Part shown: in pieces, positions 13,250-24,649 of the stretch | Position numbering within the stretch: position 1 is the first letter of the stretch | Layout of the letters: the number at the start of each line of letters is the position of its first letter | Assembly (NCBI GenBank): GCA_963682055.1 | Contig: OY821741.1 | Location: 8,749,501-8,813,500, forward strand | Source of the DNA: Primula veris | Lineage: Eukaryota; Streptophyta; Magnoliopsida; Ericales; Primulaceae | Length of the DNA: 64,000 nucleotides | Direction of reading: 5' to 3' | The notes under the pieces: model-generated | What the model saw: only the letters and a program-made list of their open reading frames with translations | Told to the model about the DNA's origin: nothing | Database searches by the model: none | Program-made: the position numbers and the translations under genes

Positions 13250-13591
13250 ATGTTGCAGAGCTTGCTATGTCTTTTAAAAAAATCAAGCAGATGAACACTG
13301 AAGTAAGTTTGAATTATTTGTATTTGAGTATCTTTAAATTGCACTAAATATTTTATGGGTTTTGTGACATATTTAATTGACTTCTGGTTTGTCAATTGAT
13401 TTTGAAGTTTTGTAAAGGAAGTTTCATCCCATATGCAACTGCAATGTTGATTACTACTTCATTCTTATTCTTGCAAGAACGATTTGATTATTTTTTTGTA
13501 GGTGTCACGTGTTCTCAGTACTAAACCACTCTCTAGCTATAGGAAGAGTAATCAAAGTGCATATTTTGAGCATATTTTCTCCCATCGCTAG
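13250..13591 (+). pseudogene. Captured gene fragment 1 in CACTA (two exons)
   Basis: Exon 13250-13302 follows an acceptor (TATGCAG) and ends at a consensus donor GTAAGT. It reads VAELAMSFKKIKQMNTE. Exon 13502-13591 follows TTTTTTTGTAG and continues in phase as VSRVLSTKPLSSYRKSNQ, ending FSHR then TAG. The open, phased reading across good splice sites argues that this was once coding. I do not recognise the protein. No upstream coding exon is certain; 12179-12272 (MGVIHFRGAMDLSRL) after another TATGCAG is a candidate. Likely a host gene piece acquired by the transposon (transduplication). Confidence 0.4.
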
Positions 13592-14209
13592 ATACCAGCC
13601 GAGGAAGGTTTGTTATTTATAATTTTTCATTTTGGTTTGATGGGTTTTATTTGTTGAAATGTTGTACTCGTGATATGAAATGTTGTAATAACCATGATTA
13701 CTCATGAATACTGTCAAACAATAACCTACGAAACGGTTCTAAAAACGGTATAGAAATGAGTCATGGAACCAAACTAGATGACCGAACTGTAGCATGAAAG
13801 CTTGATATAGTACGAAATATATATAGCCAATTCTCGAAAGAGAAAGTCAACAAATATAAATTTCTGCACACCTAAATCTATTACTGTAAACCTATTTTAT
13901 AAAACAGATACATAAACTGCTAAACTACATAAAGCGGGAAAAGACTATTTCCAAATCATAATATAACTGCTGAAGCTAGATAAATACTCCTGCCTGTAAG
14001 TCTATAAATGTTGTTTTAGGAACTGATCCGGATCTGTTACAAATGTGGTGCAGTAGTTAAACAAGGATTTCTTTGTTTTGGAAAACAGAAGAGAATGTAA
14101 TCAATGATTCATTTGATTTGATTGATTTCTTCTTTATGTTGGTAATCTTGATCTAGGCTAATTTTGGTTTTACTTTGATTACGTTTAGTTTCACTTTTTC
14201 GAGCAAGGG

Positions 14210-14852
14210 ATGTGGCGCTGGTCGGAGAAGTCGAAGAAATGTAAGCATTCTTCCAGCTTTTCCTTTCTCTTAACCGAGAGGACTTTGTGAATAGTGTGCA
14301 ATATTTGATTTATTGGGTTTGGGTAAAGTTGGGTACATCCGGCGTAATACTTCTTGCTTTTAGGCCAAACATTAACCTGATTGATTAAATGCAGTCTAAT
14401 ATTCTAAAAAAATTCGAAATTATCCGAGCTTAAAAGCTGCAACTAAACAAGGCCTTACTTAGTGTAGAGAATACAGTTTCTTCTGCGATTTTTGTTGTGC
14501 CATAAACACAGTTGTAAAATGAAAGCATCATAGTGTTATATGTGTACCTTCACTTGTAACTTGAAGAAGTGTGCAAGTCTCTTTTCTAGATTTCCTTACC
14601 ACTTTACTTAAAAGACTTTGTGATTGTTTGTAGAACTTAATTTTATATCTTGTATGCCTATATTCTTTTACTAATGAGAAGGGAAAGGCTAGTTTGTTGT
14701 GTTTGATATCACATGTTTTTAAATATGTTACTTATGTATTCTTTTCAGCTATTGACGACATTCAAGCCAAAAAACCGAAGTTATCTCATATGTTGAAGAA
14801 GACCGATATTCCGATGATAATTTTATATTTATTTAGTTTGTTGCTGGTATGA
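14210..14852 (+). pseudogene. Captured gene fragment 2 in CACTA (two exons, 44 codons)
   Basis: Exon 14210-14240 encodes MWRWSEKSKK and ends at donor GTAAGC. Exon 14749-14852 starts after TTCTTTTCAG, restores the codon TCT and reads SIDDIQAKKPKLSHMLKK before a hydrophobic tail and TGA. A further open stretch from 14851 (KMNHEGSIYSFGSSNSS) may be another exon or the true frame after a mutation. This is probably part of the same captured gene as the exons upstream. Function unknown. Confidence 0.4.
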
Positions 14853-15834
14853 AGATGAACCATGAAGGCTCCATCTACAGCTTCGGATCATCAAACTCAT
14901 CTTTTCTTGGCTCTAACTCTAGGACAGGTGCATCAAGTTCGTGGCCGCTATGGATTAGTGTTATTTGGAAATTTGTTTACTTGTGAAACTTTTAGATTTG
15001 TTACTGATAGTTTTGGGTTGTAGTGCATAATAGCTTTCATAATGTTGGAATCTATGCGAGAATGTGTATGGGTTGTTTCATGTTTGTTTTGGGGATTGTA
15101 TGGATAATAAATTCAATTAATGTTAATTTGTCTTTTGATTAATTTTTGTTTAAATATTTGATATTTAAATAATAATATAGCAACATACTATAAGCTTTAA
15201 ATAAATAAATAAAATAAAGAAATAGCAACACAATACCGAGATGAGTAGCTACAAGTAGTTATATAATAAAATAATCTAGCTCAAAATTGTAACTGATTTG
15301 CAACAATATGTATGTGTTACAGATGTGTTGCAAAATGTGTTGCACTATACATAATTATGTTGCTGACTGAAATTAGTAACAACATAAGTGTTACTAAAAA
15401 TCAGCCACAAGCCAAACAGTATCATAGTAGTTTATGTTGCTAATCTGTTGCCGATCACCGATCAGCAACAGAATTGCTCAAATACAAACAGAATATTCTG
15501 TTGCCAACTGTCAATTTTCTTGTAGTGATTGGTTTTTGTGTGTGATGTTACTGATTGAGTTTTACAAAGTGAAGATAGTTTGAAATTTATTGTAATTGAA
15601 TTTATAATTATGTTTTTCTTTCCCTTTTATTATTGATTAAGAATTTATGAGCTCTAGTCATTCGATATAACCAGAGGGAAAAATAGTGTAGTAACTCGTA
15701 AGAGCTAGATATGTTTTAATCAGAGTACGCAGCAGAAGCGTATAAAATATTATTTAGAGAAATAATTTATTTTAAATTATTACAGTAATTAAGTTTCCGG
15801 ATGAAACTTTTTTAAGTGGTGGAGAATGTAAAAT

Positions 15835-16991
15835 CCATTTATTTATTTTATACCTACTAGTAATTTTATTCATTCTTTTAAAATTTTACCGTGAATTTGA
15901 TAGGTTGGCGAATTGTTTACTAATTAGTAACTATAAGGGGCAATTAACATAAAAATACTATACACCTATTATATTAACAAAAACATACCCTTAAAAGTTA
16001 AATTATAAAAAATATACCTTCAATTAATAATTAATAAAAAACAAAAAACTTGATTCATATATGATCTGCAAAGTATATTTTCACTCTCTCCTCCTCTCAC
16101 CCTCTCTCCAATCTCTTTCCCCCCTCTCTCTGCTCTTTTCACTCTCTCATCCTCTCTCCAATCTCTCTCTCCTCCTTGCCACTCTCCCCGATCTATCATC
16201 ATTCCTCTCTATTTTCAATCTTTCTCATTATCCTCTCTCTATTTTTCTTATCTTTTTCTTCTCCTCCATCTATCTCCGATCTCTCTGTTTCGTGGATATT
16301 GAGACGAACACATGTGTAGGAATAGACGACGAGGGTATATAGAGCGATATCGAAAACTCGATATTGATGTCGACAGAGATACGGTCGTCGAATGAAAGGC
16401 CCATGACGACGACGTGATAGTTCGAGATCGAATGACGTGTAAGAGTTGCATTTATTAATTAGTGTATAATGTTGAAAAATAAATGTATGAATTACATGAA
16501 TTAATGGTATGAAGTTGAAAATTATGTATATGAATTATGTAAGTAAGAATATGAATTATGTAAATTGGGGTATTAACTTTTAAAATAAGGGTGAACTCTA
16601 CATATAAAGTTTTGAAATAAGGGTATGAATTTTTTGAATAAGGGTATTAACTTTTGGAATAAGAGTATGAAAAATACAAATTAGAGTATGAACTTTTGAA
16701 ACAAATGTATAAACTTTTGGAATAAGGGTATGAAATATACAAATTAGGGTATGAAATTTTGGTTATGTTTTTGTTAATTAGAAATTTTTGGGTATGTTTT
16801 GTTAATTTAGTTTTAAAAGTATTATGTTTTATTAATTTATCCTAACTATGTTCCTATAATAATATTTCTAATGAAATTAATGACACGTTCGTTTTGGAAA
16901 GAGTTACAAATACACATTAGAATTTATTCTGTATTGAAATGCCATATTTATTAATAGAAAATTAATGTTTAAATGTATGATTAGCACTAAT
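15835..16991 (+). repeat. Segmental duplication, copy B (interrupted)
   Basis: Collinear with copies A and C but split by a Mutator-like non-autonomous element at 15938-16843. It is cut at GATTAGCACTAAT by the LTR that starts at 16992. The uninterrupted sequence of copy C shows what the empty sites looked like. Confidence 0.75.
15938..16843 (+). mobile_element. Non-autonomous Mutator-like element, copy 1 (about 0.9 kb)
   Basis: Starts GGGCAATTAACATAAAAATA and ends in ATTAATTTATCCT; the ends are imperfect inverted repeats. Flanks AACTATAAG and AACTATG fit a decayed 9-bp duplication of AACTATAGG, reconstructed from the empty site in copies A and C. The interior is a CT-rich block (16080-16270) and a degenerate minisatellite of AAGGGTATGAACTTTTGAAA-type units (16490-16770). 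The same element occurs inverted at 26485-27523. ORFs across the CT block are low-complexity artefacts. Confidence 0.65.
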
Positions 16992-17531
16992 TGATGGAGG
17001 TTAAAAATTAGGGTTAGGATCTTGCAGCGATTGTGATACACACGACCCAAAACCTAGCAATAAAAACGGAGTTAATGAGAATTTAATGGCACCATCGAGT
17101 GGAGCAGATAGGGTTCTTAACACACTTCCCTCGCCGATAAGCTTATCAACAAGATAAGCTCTGTAAGATACTCATATATCTAAGATAATCAATCAGACAT
17201 TTCACGAATGAAAGAAGACGTCAAACCTATATAGACATATATCATAATTATAGGGTCAAAAACTTAAAGATACATTCAATGAGCATAAAGGAAAGCATAT
17301 CCGACAACAAGACTAAAATATAGGTGAAGAGCCCACAGCAGGGCCTCCTCGCTGAGTGATATTTAACTATTCAAAGTGATAAACCTATAAGATTAATGCC
17401 TACAAAGGCTAACAAAAGAGAGTCTCTCGAAAGAGCTCCCCTCGTCAACAAGGAGAAGCGGCATGGCCCTTTTGGGCTTGTGAGTGGAGTTCACGCACTA
17501 GAGATAAAACTCAAAAACTCAATGTCTATCA
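16992..17531 (+). repeat. LTR with primer-binding site, deleted copy (540 bp)
   Basis: Begins TGATGGAGG and ends TCTATCA, followed after 2 bp by TGGTGCCGTCAGCG (17534 on), a PBS-like sequence. It matches 20752-21692 but lacks about 400 bp of its interior. Only about 20 bp of internal sequence follows before copy C of the duplication begins, so the element body and the other LTR are missing. It sits at GATTAGCACTAAT of copy B. Confidence 0.65.
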
Positions 17532-17589
17532 AATGGTGCCGTCAGCGAAAAATATTTTATTCGTTCTTTTTGGAAAGAGTTCACAAAAT

Positions 17590-18625
17590 CCCGTTATTTA
17601 TTTTATTACCTACTAGTAATTTTATTCGTTCTTTTAAAATTTTACCGTGACTTTAATAGGTTGGCGGATTGGTTACTAATTAGTAATAATGATTATAGGT
17701 TGCTATAATAATATTCCTAATGAATTTAATTGGTTACTAATTAGTAATAATAATTATAGGTTGCTATAATAATATTCCTAATGAATTTAATGACACGTTC
17801 GTTTTGGAAAGAGTTACAAATACACATTAGAATTTATCATGTATTGAAATGCCATATTTATTAAGAGAAAATTAATGTTTAAATGTATGATTAGCACTAA
17901 TGACGTAAGTTATGAAAATTTTGTCTGACCAACGTGTGCTTTTATTTTTTTTATAGGTGAACTTATGATTATGTAATAAATAGAAATTTAAGTTACAATT
18001 TGAATTACTGAGTTTGTGGCTGGTATAATGATGTAAAACTTAATAGGGTATATGTATTGGAATTTAGAGATATAAGTGGCAATAAGTATTCGGGCGTTTC
18101 ATGTAATTCCATGTGACGTTCATTTATCATTGGAGTTATGTTGGTAAGAGTTACAATTGCTATATATTAGTAAAAAATACTCGTAACGAAGGAAAACTAT
18201 AGGTAATACTTTGTATTTTCATTATGTTATACTATATTATACAGACAATACTTAGTACTATACTAAATATATGGGTATACATAACGATAGATTCAGTGAG
18301 CTATATATGAGAGAATCCATAAGAGAATTTATAAGTTTTGATGTGAAGAAGGAGAAAGGTTGAATGGATAAAATCATTCCTTCACATTAGCCTATTCGTG
18401 GTAAAAAATGCCCCGTTTTCCGGATCCGTATATATGTGCGTGGTTTTATTTTGCTATTATAAAGTATCACATTGCATTTTCTTTTACAAGTATTTCCATT
18501 TTTTTATTATTTAAAGTACTATCTATATATTTACTTGTTGATATTTTCATCATTTTAAGAAAAATAATTGAATAAAAAGAGATTATATGGTTCACCTTGT
18601 AGAGAGAATGTTATTTTGGTGAGAT
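17590..18625 (+). repeat. Segmental duplication, copy C
   Basis: The most complete version of the unit shared with copies A and B. It contains a local 62-bp tandem doubling near 17665-17790 (TTGGTTACTAATTAGTAATA ... CCTAATGAATTTAA). There is no coding sequence. Confidence 0.75.
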
Positions 18626-18760
18626 CCGACAAGAAACTAGTTTATTTCGGGGAGCCCGACAAGAATGTAGTTTATTTCAGGAAATCCGACAAGAACGTAG
18701 TTTATTTCGATGAGTCCGGCAAAAATGGAGTTTATTTCGGGAAGTCCGACAAGAAATAAT
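18624..18760 (+). repeat. 30-bp minisatellite with an open 10-residue repeat
   Basis: About 4.5 units of 30 bp (TCCGACAAGAATGTAGTTTA TTTCGGGAAG). Because 30 is a multiple of 3, the frame from 18568 stays open for 63 codons and reads as a repeat of KSDKNVVYFx. Copy A has only one diverged unit at the equivalent place (about 8990-9010), so the array expanded after duplication. No promoter or homology supports a protein, so I annotate it as a repeat. Confidence 0.8.
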
Positions 18761-18769
18761 AAAAGAAAA

Positions 18770-20520
18770 TCCAAAGTTGAGACATATATTAATTTAATGA
18801 TTCTTAAATTGAATTTTCAAGAAAGGTTTATATTATCATGCAATCAATGGGAATTTTTATTAAGCCTAATTAAGCTACATTTTTGAAAAAAGAAATAAAG
18901 ATAAAAACTTATTTTTGTTCCATATTATTATTATAAGGCCTTATTACTCACTAAGGTTGTTTAACTTACCATTCGCTTTTAAAACTTTTTTTTTTTCAGA
19001 AAAGTTATATGTTATTTAGCATTGAAGGCGATTTAGTAGGAATGAGACATATCTCATAGAATTATATGTGAAATTTCCGCTACGTTTATATTTGTTTATC
19101 TTGTAAGATGTAAACATGTAATATCGAGTTGTATAAATGTATTGAAAAGTGTTATGTTTAGTTGACAAGTAATTTTAAAATGTGTGTTATTTAAGTCAGA
19201 TTTTGTCTAGCACGTGCCTCCGCACATGTTATTCGGCCGTGTGACACCCACTTCGTCTATGTTACAGTTATGTCTACATGAAGAATTATGATAAATTAAC
19301 AGATTTATTATCATTTTCCCCCATAAGCAGAATAGATAGTCTAATGACATTACTAGGCAATGACTAAAAAAACCTAAGTAGAATAAACTGCACTACACAT
19401 GATAATGGCGACTAATATTAAAACCCAACATTCACTCATAACATTTAAGCTTAATTTGTTATACATGTGCTTTACCAAAAGTTAGTTAATCAATCACCCC
19501 ATCATTATAAGTTAATAGAGCTGATTACTAAAGTAAAAGCCTTAATTATAGCCTTTATCTTTCATTTCTTTTTTGAAATCTTTACAGTCTTATAGCTAAA
19601 TAATAAAACTTAGTAGTACATAATATAATAAAAAAAATTGATTGATTAGGAGAATGAGGATGTTTATGAATATCCCGTAACTTGGTTTAGAAACTAGAAA
19701 ACATCATTCTTGTAATCCTTAACTGTATAAGCACATGCATGCATCATAAGTATTAAGGTCCATTTTTTCTTTCTATATCCGTTTCACATTCATCATGTTG
19801 AAACAAAATGATATTAAACACAACAGAGCTGTTTTAATTCATTTATATCAAGTACAAATGTTGATTATAGCTTAAAAAAATTACTTAATGGTTGTAAGTT
19901 GGCAAGTTTCTATTTAGAAATTTGTAAGGGGTAATAATGCATTGGATGATTCAATATTTGACACACTTTTCATTTAAAGGAGCACAATTGAACTAGAGTG
20001 ACATAGTCTCTATTATTTAGTTATAGTCAAACTGCAAGTTTAAACAAATAAAATATACATTTTTACTGTAAGAATAAAACTTGGTTATTCTAGGTTAAAA
20101 GTTTTACCTTTTCATGTTATAATATGCAATATCAGTTTTTTGGTTGCTCAGTCAAATGGAATCCAAAGTAAAAAAAAAAAATCTCAATTTGACCTTATAT
20201 TAGATGACAAGTACATTATTTACATGGCCTTTCTGTGACTTCAATTCCATAAATGTCTTACTATTTTTAAATAACAGGATTCCCTAAATATGACTTAGGA
20301 CTTCCAATGTGACTTATGACTTTTATAAATGCGATCACTACAATTTATAAAAAATCATACTCTGACTTAGGCTTTGCAATGTGATTACTGAAATATATGA
20401 ACAAAAGCATCAAACTAAACATGCAAAATATGTTGGACTCCAATACACAAAACTAAAGATGCAAAACAGCTTACTAATGGTAAGCAAATCGACTGAACCA
20501 AGCCGCTGAGCCGAGCAACC
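18770..20520. other. Long AT-rich gene-free stretch
   Basis: I see no ORF, splice-supported exon or structured repeat here beyond A/T runs. Short unconvincing segments near 19200-19265 are richer in GC but carry no recognisable feature. Confidence 0.5.
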
Positions 20521-20751
20521 TTGTCTTTAGCGAATTTGGATACTGGGTTTGAGAAAAAATTACTTTCAAAGTGTTACCTAAATATTGCTCTTATTTCGTC
20601 AAAGTTCAAGTCGGAGGATAGTGCAGCTCTAGTTGATCCGATCACTGATTGTAAATATTCTCTTCAACCGGAATTTGTTTGCATTCTGCGGGACTGTTAC
20701 AGCTTGACAAACCCATATTGTGGAGTATTTAATTTCTATCTGTATTCTAAT

Positions 20752-21692
20752 TGATGGAGGTTAAAAACTAGGATAGGAACCCGCGATTATTGTAACACAC
20801 GCGGTCTGAAACGTAGCAATAAAAGCGGAATTAATGAGCATTTAATGTCCTCATCGAGGGAATAAGATAGGCTTCTGAACCCGCTTCACTCACCTAATAA
20901 TTTATCAGCAAGATAACCTCTAAAAGATACTTATAAATCTAGATAATCAATCAGATATCCCTCAAAGTAAAGAAGACACCAAATATATGCAGACATATCT
21001 CATAAAATTAGGGTTAAACCTTTAAAGATACATTCCGTTAGCGAGACTAGAAGATATGTGAGGTGCCCACGTCAGGGTCTCCTAACCAAGTAATATTTGA
21101 CTATCCAAAGGGATAAAACTAAAACATCAACGCCTTCGAAGGCTAACGAAAGAGACATGGTCCCCCGAGAGAGCTCCACTCACCAGCGAGGAGAAATGGC
21201 ATCGCCCCTTAGGGCTAGCTAAGCCGGTAAAAAGATACAGGAGATATAGCAGAATATATCTCAGCATGACATTAGAAAAATGCAAATATATGAAGAAGAT
21301 GTGATTGGTAAGATTATATCAATCACAAAAGATATACTGTAGATCGTCTCTACAACCTATATAAGGGGCTCACAATCAAAGAAAAATATCATCTAAACCC
21401 ATACTAACTCAGACATACACTTAATTATCAGATATCATTAACCCTACTTATATTGAATACACATTCATATTTATTATCTAAACCCTAAAAGTTTAACCTT
21501 TTCACTGCTCCGTTAGCCGGAGGAGGCTAAACGGTGGTCAAACCACTAAGTCCCCCTTGATCTTAGCTGTTTATGCGCGGGTCATAAAGAGCTAGCAAGA
21601 AGTTTGAGCCAAGCCCTAGAAAGGAGCTTTCTCATTGGCTCACAGCATGTGAGTGAAGTTCACGCACTGGATCTAAGATTTAAGGTCCATCA
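20752..21692 (+). repeat. LTR with primer-binding site, longer copy (941 bp)
   Basis: Starts TGATGGAGG and ends GGTCCATCA (inverted terminus TGATGGA/TCCATCA). After AA comes TGGCGCCGTCAGCG (21695 on), which looks like the TGGCGCCGT-type PBS used by many plant Ty3/gypsy elements. It is the paralogue of 16992-17531. As in that copy, recognisable shared sequence stops about 20 bp after the LTR (at CAGCGAAAAA). The family name is not known to me. It could be a Ty3/gypsy or TRIM-like LTR. Confidence 0.65.
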
Positions 21693-21779
21693 AATGGCGC
21701 CGTCAGCGAAAAAGGTCCACAACTAAAAGCTTGGATTCGCTCTTCTAATAAGTTAAGCATGACCAATTCAAAGAAAGTG

Positions 21780-22345
21780 AATCATCGATTTGCTGATCTT
21801 TTCTCGGATGGCCGGAAAGACACCAAGTCAAACAGATAAGAACCAGTCCGAAGAGCACGTCACTCCCATCACGAGGACGAAGGAACTGCTGCATCATTTC
21901 CTACCAACCATGGATAAAATGAGGCAGAAGACTGTTAAACCAGTCATTGGCTTGGTCAAATAGTGGAAAGTTGAATAACTTAAGATGCACGATTTCAATG
22001 ACGACATCTCGCATGACTTGCAGATCATATATGGACTCGAATTCCACTAGGTGATTATAAGGATTTTCCGACTCCATTCCTTAAAAAACGGGAATGCGAG
22101 AAAGCATCTGAGCTTGGACGACAAAGTCTCTCCCGTTGGCTGGTAGGACAATACAGGTCGGCCTATTTGGACGAATTGGGTCAAGGAAATGTTGAATGGC
22201 CCTATCTAGCCCTTTTGAGGTGGTGGTGGTTATACTAGAGGTTGGTTTGGTTCATTGACATGGATGTTCCCTTCGGGGTGAGAGGCGTTGATATTTTCAG
22301 GGGTGCCTGGTATCTCTTCCTTGAGATCGTGGTTGTGAAAAGACA
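21780..22345 (-). pseudogene. Ty3/gypsy (Athila/Tat-like) gag remnant
   Basis: On the minus strand an ATG at about 22345 opens MSFHNHDLKEEIPGTPENIN. After frame changes the reading continues with GLDRAIQHFLDPIRPNRPT and then the gag core PYNHLVEFESIYDLQVMRD, LKLFNFPLFDQANDWFNSLL and HFIHGW. The pattern ENPYxHLxxFESI ... LxLFxFPLxxxAxDWxxSL ... W is typical of Athila/Tat gag (retrotrans_gag family). Stops and shifts make it non-functional. It is oriented away from the minus-strand LTR at 22749-23713, which is probably its own 5' LTR. It is cut on the left near the plus-strand LTR. Confidence 0.6.
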
Positions 22346-22722
22346 TGGTGGATGATGAGTTGGTGTTTGTGCTGTGTAAATCCAATGGATGTTCGGTTTC
22401 AAAGGCTTTTAACTGGCGGCGTTCCCTAACTACGGAGCAGGTAAAATATCTAGGGGTATCTATTATGCCTTAATAAAAATTAAATCGGGATTTGGGAACA
22501 TAACTAGTCGAATAAACCAATTACACAGAGACTTGACCGGTCAGCTTTACCGGTCACGTCCGCGAGATCTGAAATGTTAGATCAGATTAAATCTGTTCCA
22601 AACAAGGGCTTTTGGTTATACTAATTTATAACTACTATATGAAAAGACAATATTATAGGCTGATTTACTGGAAATGACCATCTAACAATTAAAAACAAAT
22701 AAAACTTTCAATTTTAACAATC

Positions 22723-22745
22723 GTGGTTCCTCGACAACGGCACCA
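22723..22745 (-). other. Primer-binding site of the minus-strand gypsy element
   Basis: On the minus strand the LTR end (GACAGTCA) is followed by TTT and then TGGTGCCGTTGTCGAGGAAC. This resembles the tRNA-Asp-type PBS common in Athila/Tat elements. It gives orientation and the inner LTR boundary. Confidence 0.6.
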
Positions 22746-22748
22746 AAA

Positions 22749-23713
22749 TGACTGTCTACCCTTTCGGTACGTAGTTTTTGCCTATGCACTAAAAGGTCTC
22801 GCAGGAGCACGAGGGTAGCAATAGCAATATTATTTTCCATGGGTAGCTACCAAGGTTATCGTCCGTGGAAACGTGTGATTGTTGCCCTCGATAGTTTTAG
22901 AGGAGATTTTACTAATTAGGCGTCAATTAATTAGTAACGAGGAGAGCGTTAGCGGTTGGGTTATCAATTCAACGGCTCGTTACTTGGGGGTTTTAAACTA
23001 CTAAATATCAGATTATTAGGTAGTTTTAAAATTTATTTTCAGTTTATATAAATCTACGTTCGTTAACATGCGGCGTTAATTAATCAATAAATAGATTATA
23101 CAACGTTATCGACTTGTTTTAACTAGTTTACATGCGAGAGAGATGAGATTAACGAATTAAAACATGCAAACATACGTAAACATGTAGTAAAAATGAAGAA
23201 AATACTAGAAAACACGACTAAGTAATAAAAGATAACGAATTAACTCACAAAACGGCGTTGATTGCCAATGACTCGTGTACAAAACATTGAAGTTATATAT
23301 TTCTTTCTCCTCTCTCTCTAGAACGAAAATATAATGACAAACTGATAATAATGAATTGTGTTGAATTGTGATACTGATTTTCGGAATTATGGGTGATATA
23401 TCAACCCATAACAAACTCTATCTTATTCAAAATATAACGACATCTGACCGGTCAACCTAAGCGGTCAAGTCGGGCATCTAGAATCTTCTTTTGCTCTATC
23501 TTGATTTGATTCCGTTTTGCAACTTTCTTGGGGCTACTTTGAGTTCCTTTGTCTTCTGAAATCTTCTCATTTGGTCTCTCATTTGGTCTTTTTGCGTTCT
23601 TGTCTTGTTTTTGCGCTAATTCCATGTTTTTCATACAAAAATGCAAACAAAGGCAAGTACACCGGAAAAATATAGAAAATCACAAAACATGGCTTAAGCA
23701 AGACTAAATGTCA
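22749..23713 (-). repeat. Probable 5' LTR of a gypsy element
   Basis: The inner boundary is set by the PBS. The outer boundary at about 23713 is a guess from a short TGAC/GTCA terminal match, because no second LTR is present for comparison. The interior holds CACTAAAAGGTCTCGCAGGAG and, on the minus strand, ATGGAATTAGCGCAAAAACA, both of a kind I associate with Athila-like LTRs. The 64-codon minus ORF at 23452-23646 lies inside and is not treated as a gene. Confidence 0.45.
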
Positions 23714-23906
23714 ACAAAATTACTCTAATTCATATCATATTAACACCCAAAAATGAACATTTCGTGGTTTAATCACTATCTATGAAGCAAAAAACGGTTG
23801 GGGCCGAGGTGACGTAAGGATAGTATTCCGAAAGTTATAAAAGAGATAATTCCATTTTATGGTCCCTTTTCAAGTAAAACAAATTCTATCAAAAGTATCT
23901 TCGAAA

Positions 23907-23952
23907 AAGGGGGGGGGGGGGGGGGGGTGGTGTTGTGTGTGTGTGTGTGTGT
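23907..23952 (+). repeat. (G)n-(GT)n microsatellite
   Basis: A run of about 19 G followed by a GT run. The next 120 bases repeat GATGATGATATGGG twice (near 23990 and 24040), a small local duplication. Confidence 0.95.
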
Positions 23953-24434
23953 AAGTCCTCCATTTTCTGTTTCCACGTTAGAAAAAACACGATGATGATG
24001 ATATGGGCTAAGTTTTGAGATTTACCGGCTCCAAATGGTATGATGATGATATGGGTTTAGGGATCATACAGAAGAACCCCAGCAGGACGACGTTTAATAA
24101 CAGCAATATATTCTCTTTGCTACAAAATTTGAAGAAGGGAAGTAAGTGCTTTTCTTGGCTCCTTTTAAAATTTGCAGGTCATTTAGATACAATGTTTGCA
24201 ATATCTGAAAACGATGATGCACTTGGGTATTATGTTTTATCGCTTCATAAGTAATTGTATTTGAAAAATCAAGTGATCCAGCAATGTATCAGTCAAACAA
24301 GTAGGGACTAAGACTTTCAATTGGCATATACTAACTACAAATCTGGAACCACAGTATAAGGAAGGTGAAAACCTTCATGGTTTGAGTAGCATAAACAAAA
24401 TTGGTGAGAGAAAATAAAGGTCCAAGCATGTTAC

Positions 24435-24634
24435 CTTTCGGCCAATGTATTCCCATCGAAATCAAGAACAATAGTAATTCTTTCATGGACTTCATTGGTT
24501 ACTCTACAGACAGCAAAAAGAAACATATTATCCCGCAAAATACAATTCTCCCATTTCTTTATGTCTGCAAATGATAAATACAACCATGCTACTGCAGCAA
24601 CTATACCAAGAGACATTTCTTTAAAAATGGAACC
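24435..24634 (-). pseudogene. Isolated exon-like sequence (200 nt), product unknown
   Basis: Minus strand: acceptor CATCTGCAG, then an open frame reading SIFKEMSLGIVAAVAWLYLS, FADIKKWENCILRDNMF, and VHERITIVLDFDGNTLAER, then donor GTAACA. The non-repetitive composition and two splice signals suggest an exon of a host gene. I found no neighbouring exon that joins it in phase. It may be a fragment left by a transposon. No function is proposed. Confidence 0.3.
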
Positions 24635-24649
24635 CTGCAGATGCAGCAA

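Larger units (their letters stand above)
9678..15527. mobile_element. CACTA (En/Spm-type) transposon, 5.85 kb, non-autonomous
   Basis: The left end is CACTACAAGAAAA and the right end is TTTTCTTGTAGTG, the canonical CACTA terminus. It is flanked by a 3-bp duplication ATT (9675-9677 and 15528-15530). Both subterminal regions are packed with short TAGCAAC/GTTGC motifs in both orientations (about 9695-9950 and 15170-15510), the usual arrangement of TNPA-like binding sites. No ORF longer than 60 codons lies inside, so tnp1/tnp2-type transposase genes are absent and it would need help in trans. The interior instead holds exon-like host sequence. Identity is secure from termini plus TSD. Confidence 0.93.

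Noticed and set aside
20521..20754. 77-codon ORF just left of the LTR at 20752
   Set aside because: No family resemblance or splice support, and its stop codon is supplied by the LTR. It could be a gene fragment, but the evidence is too thin.
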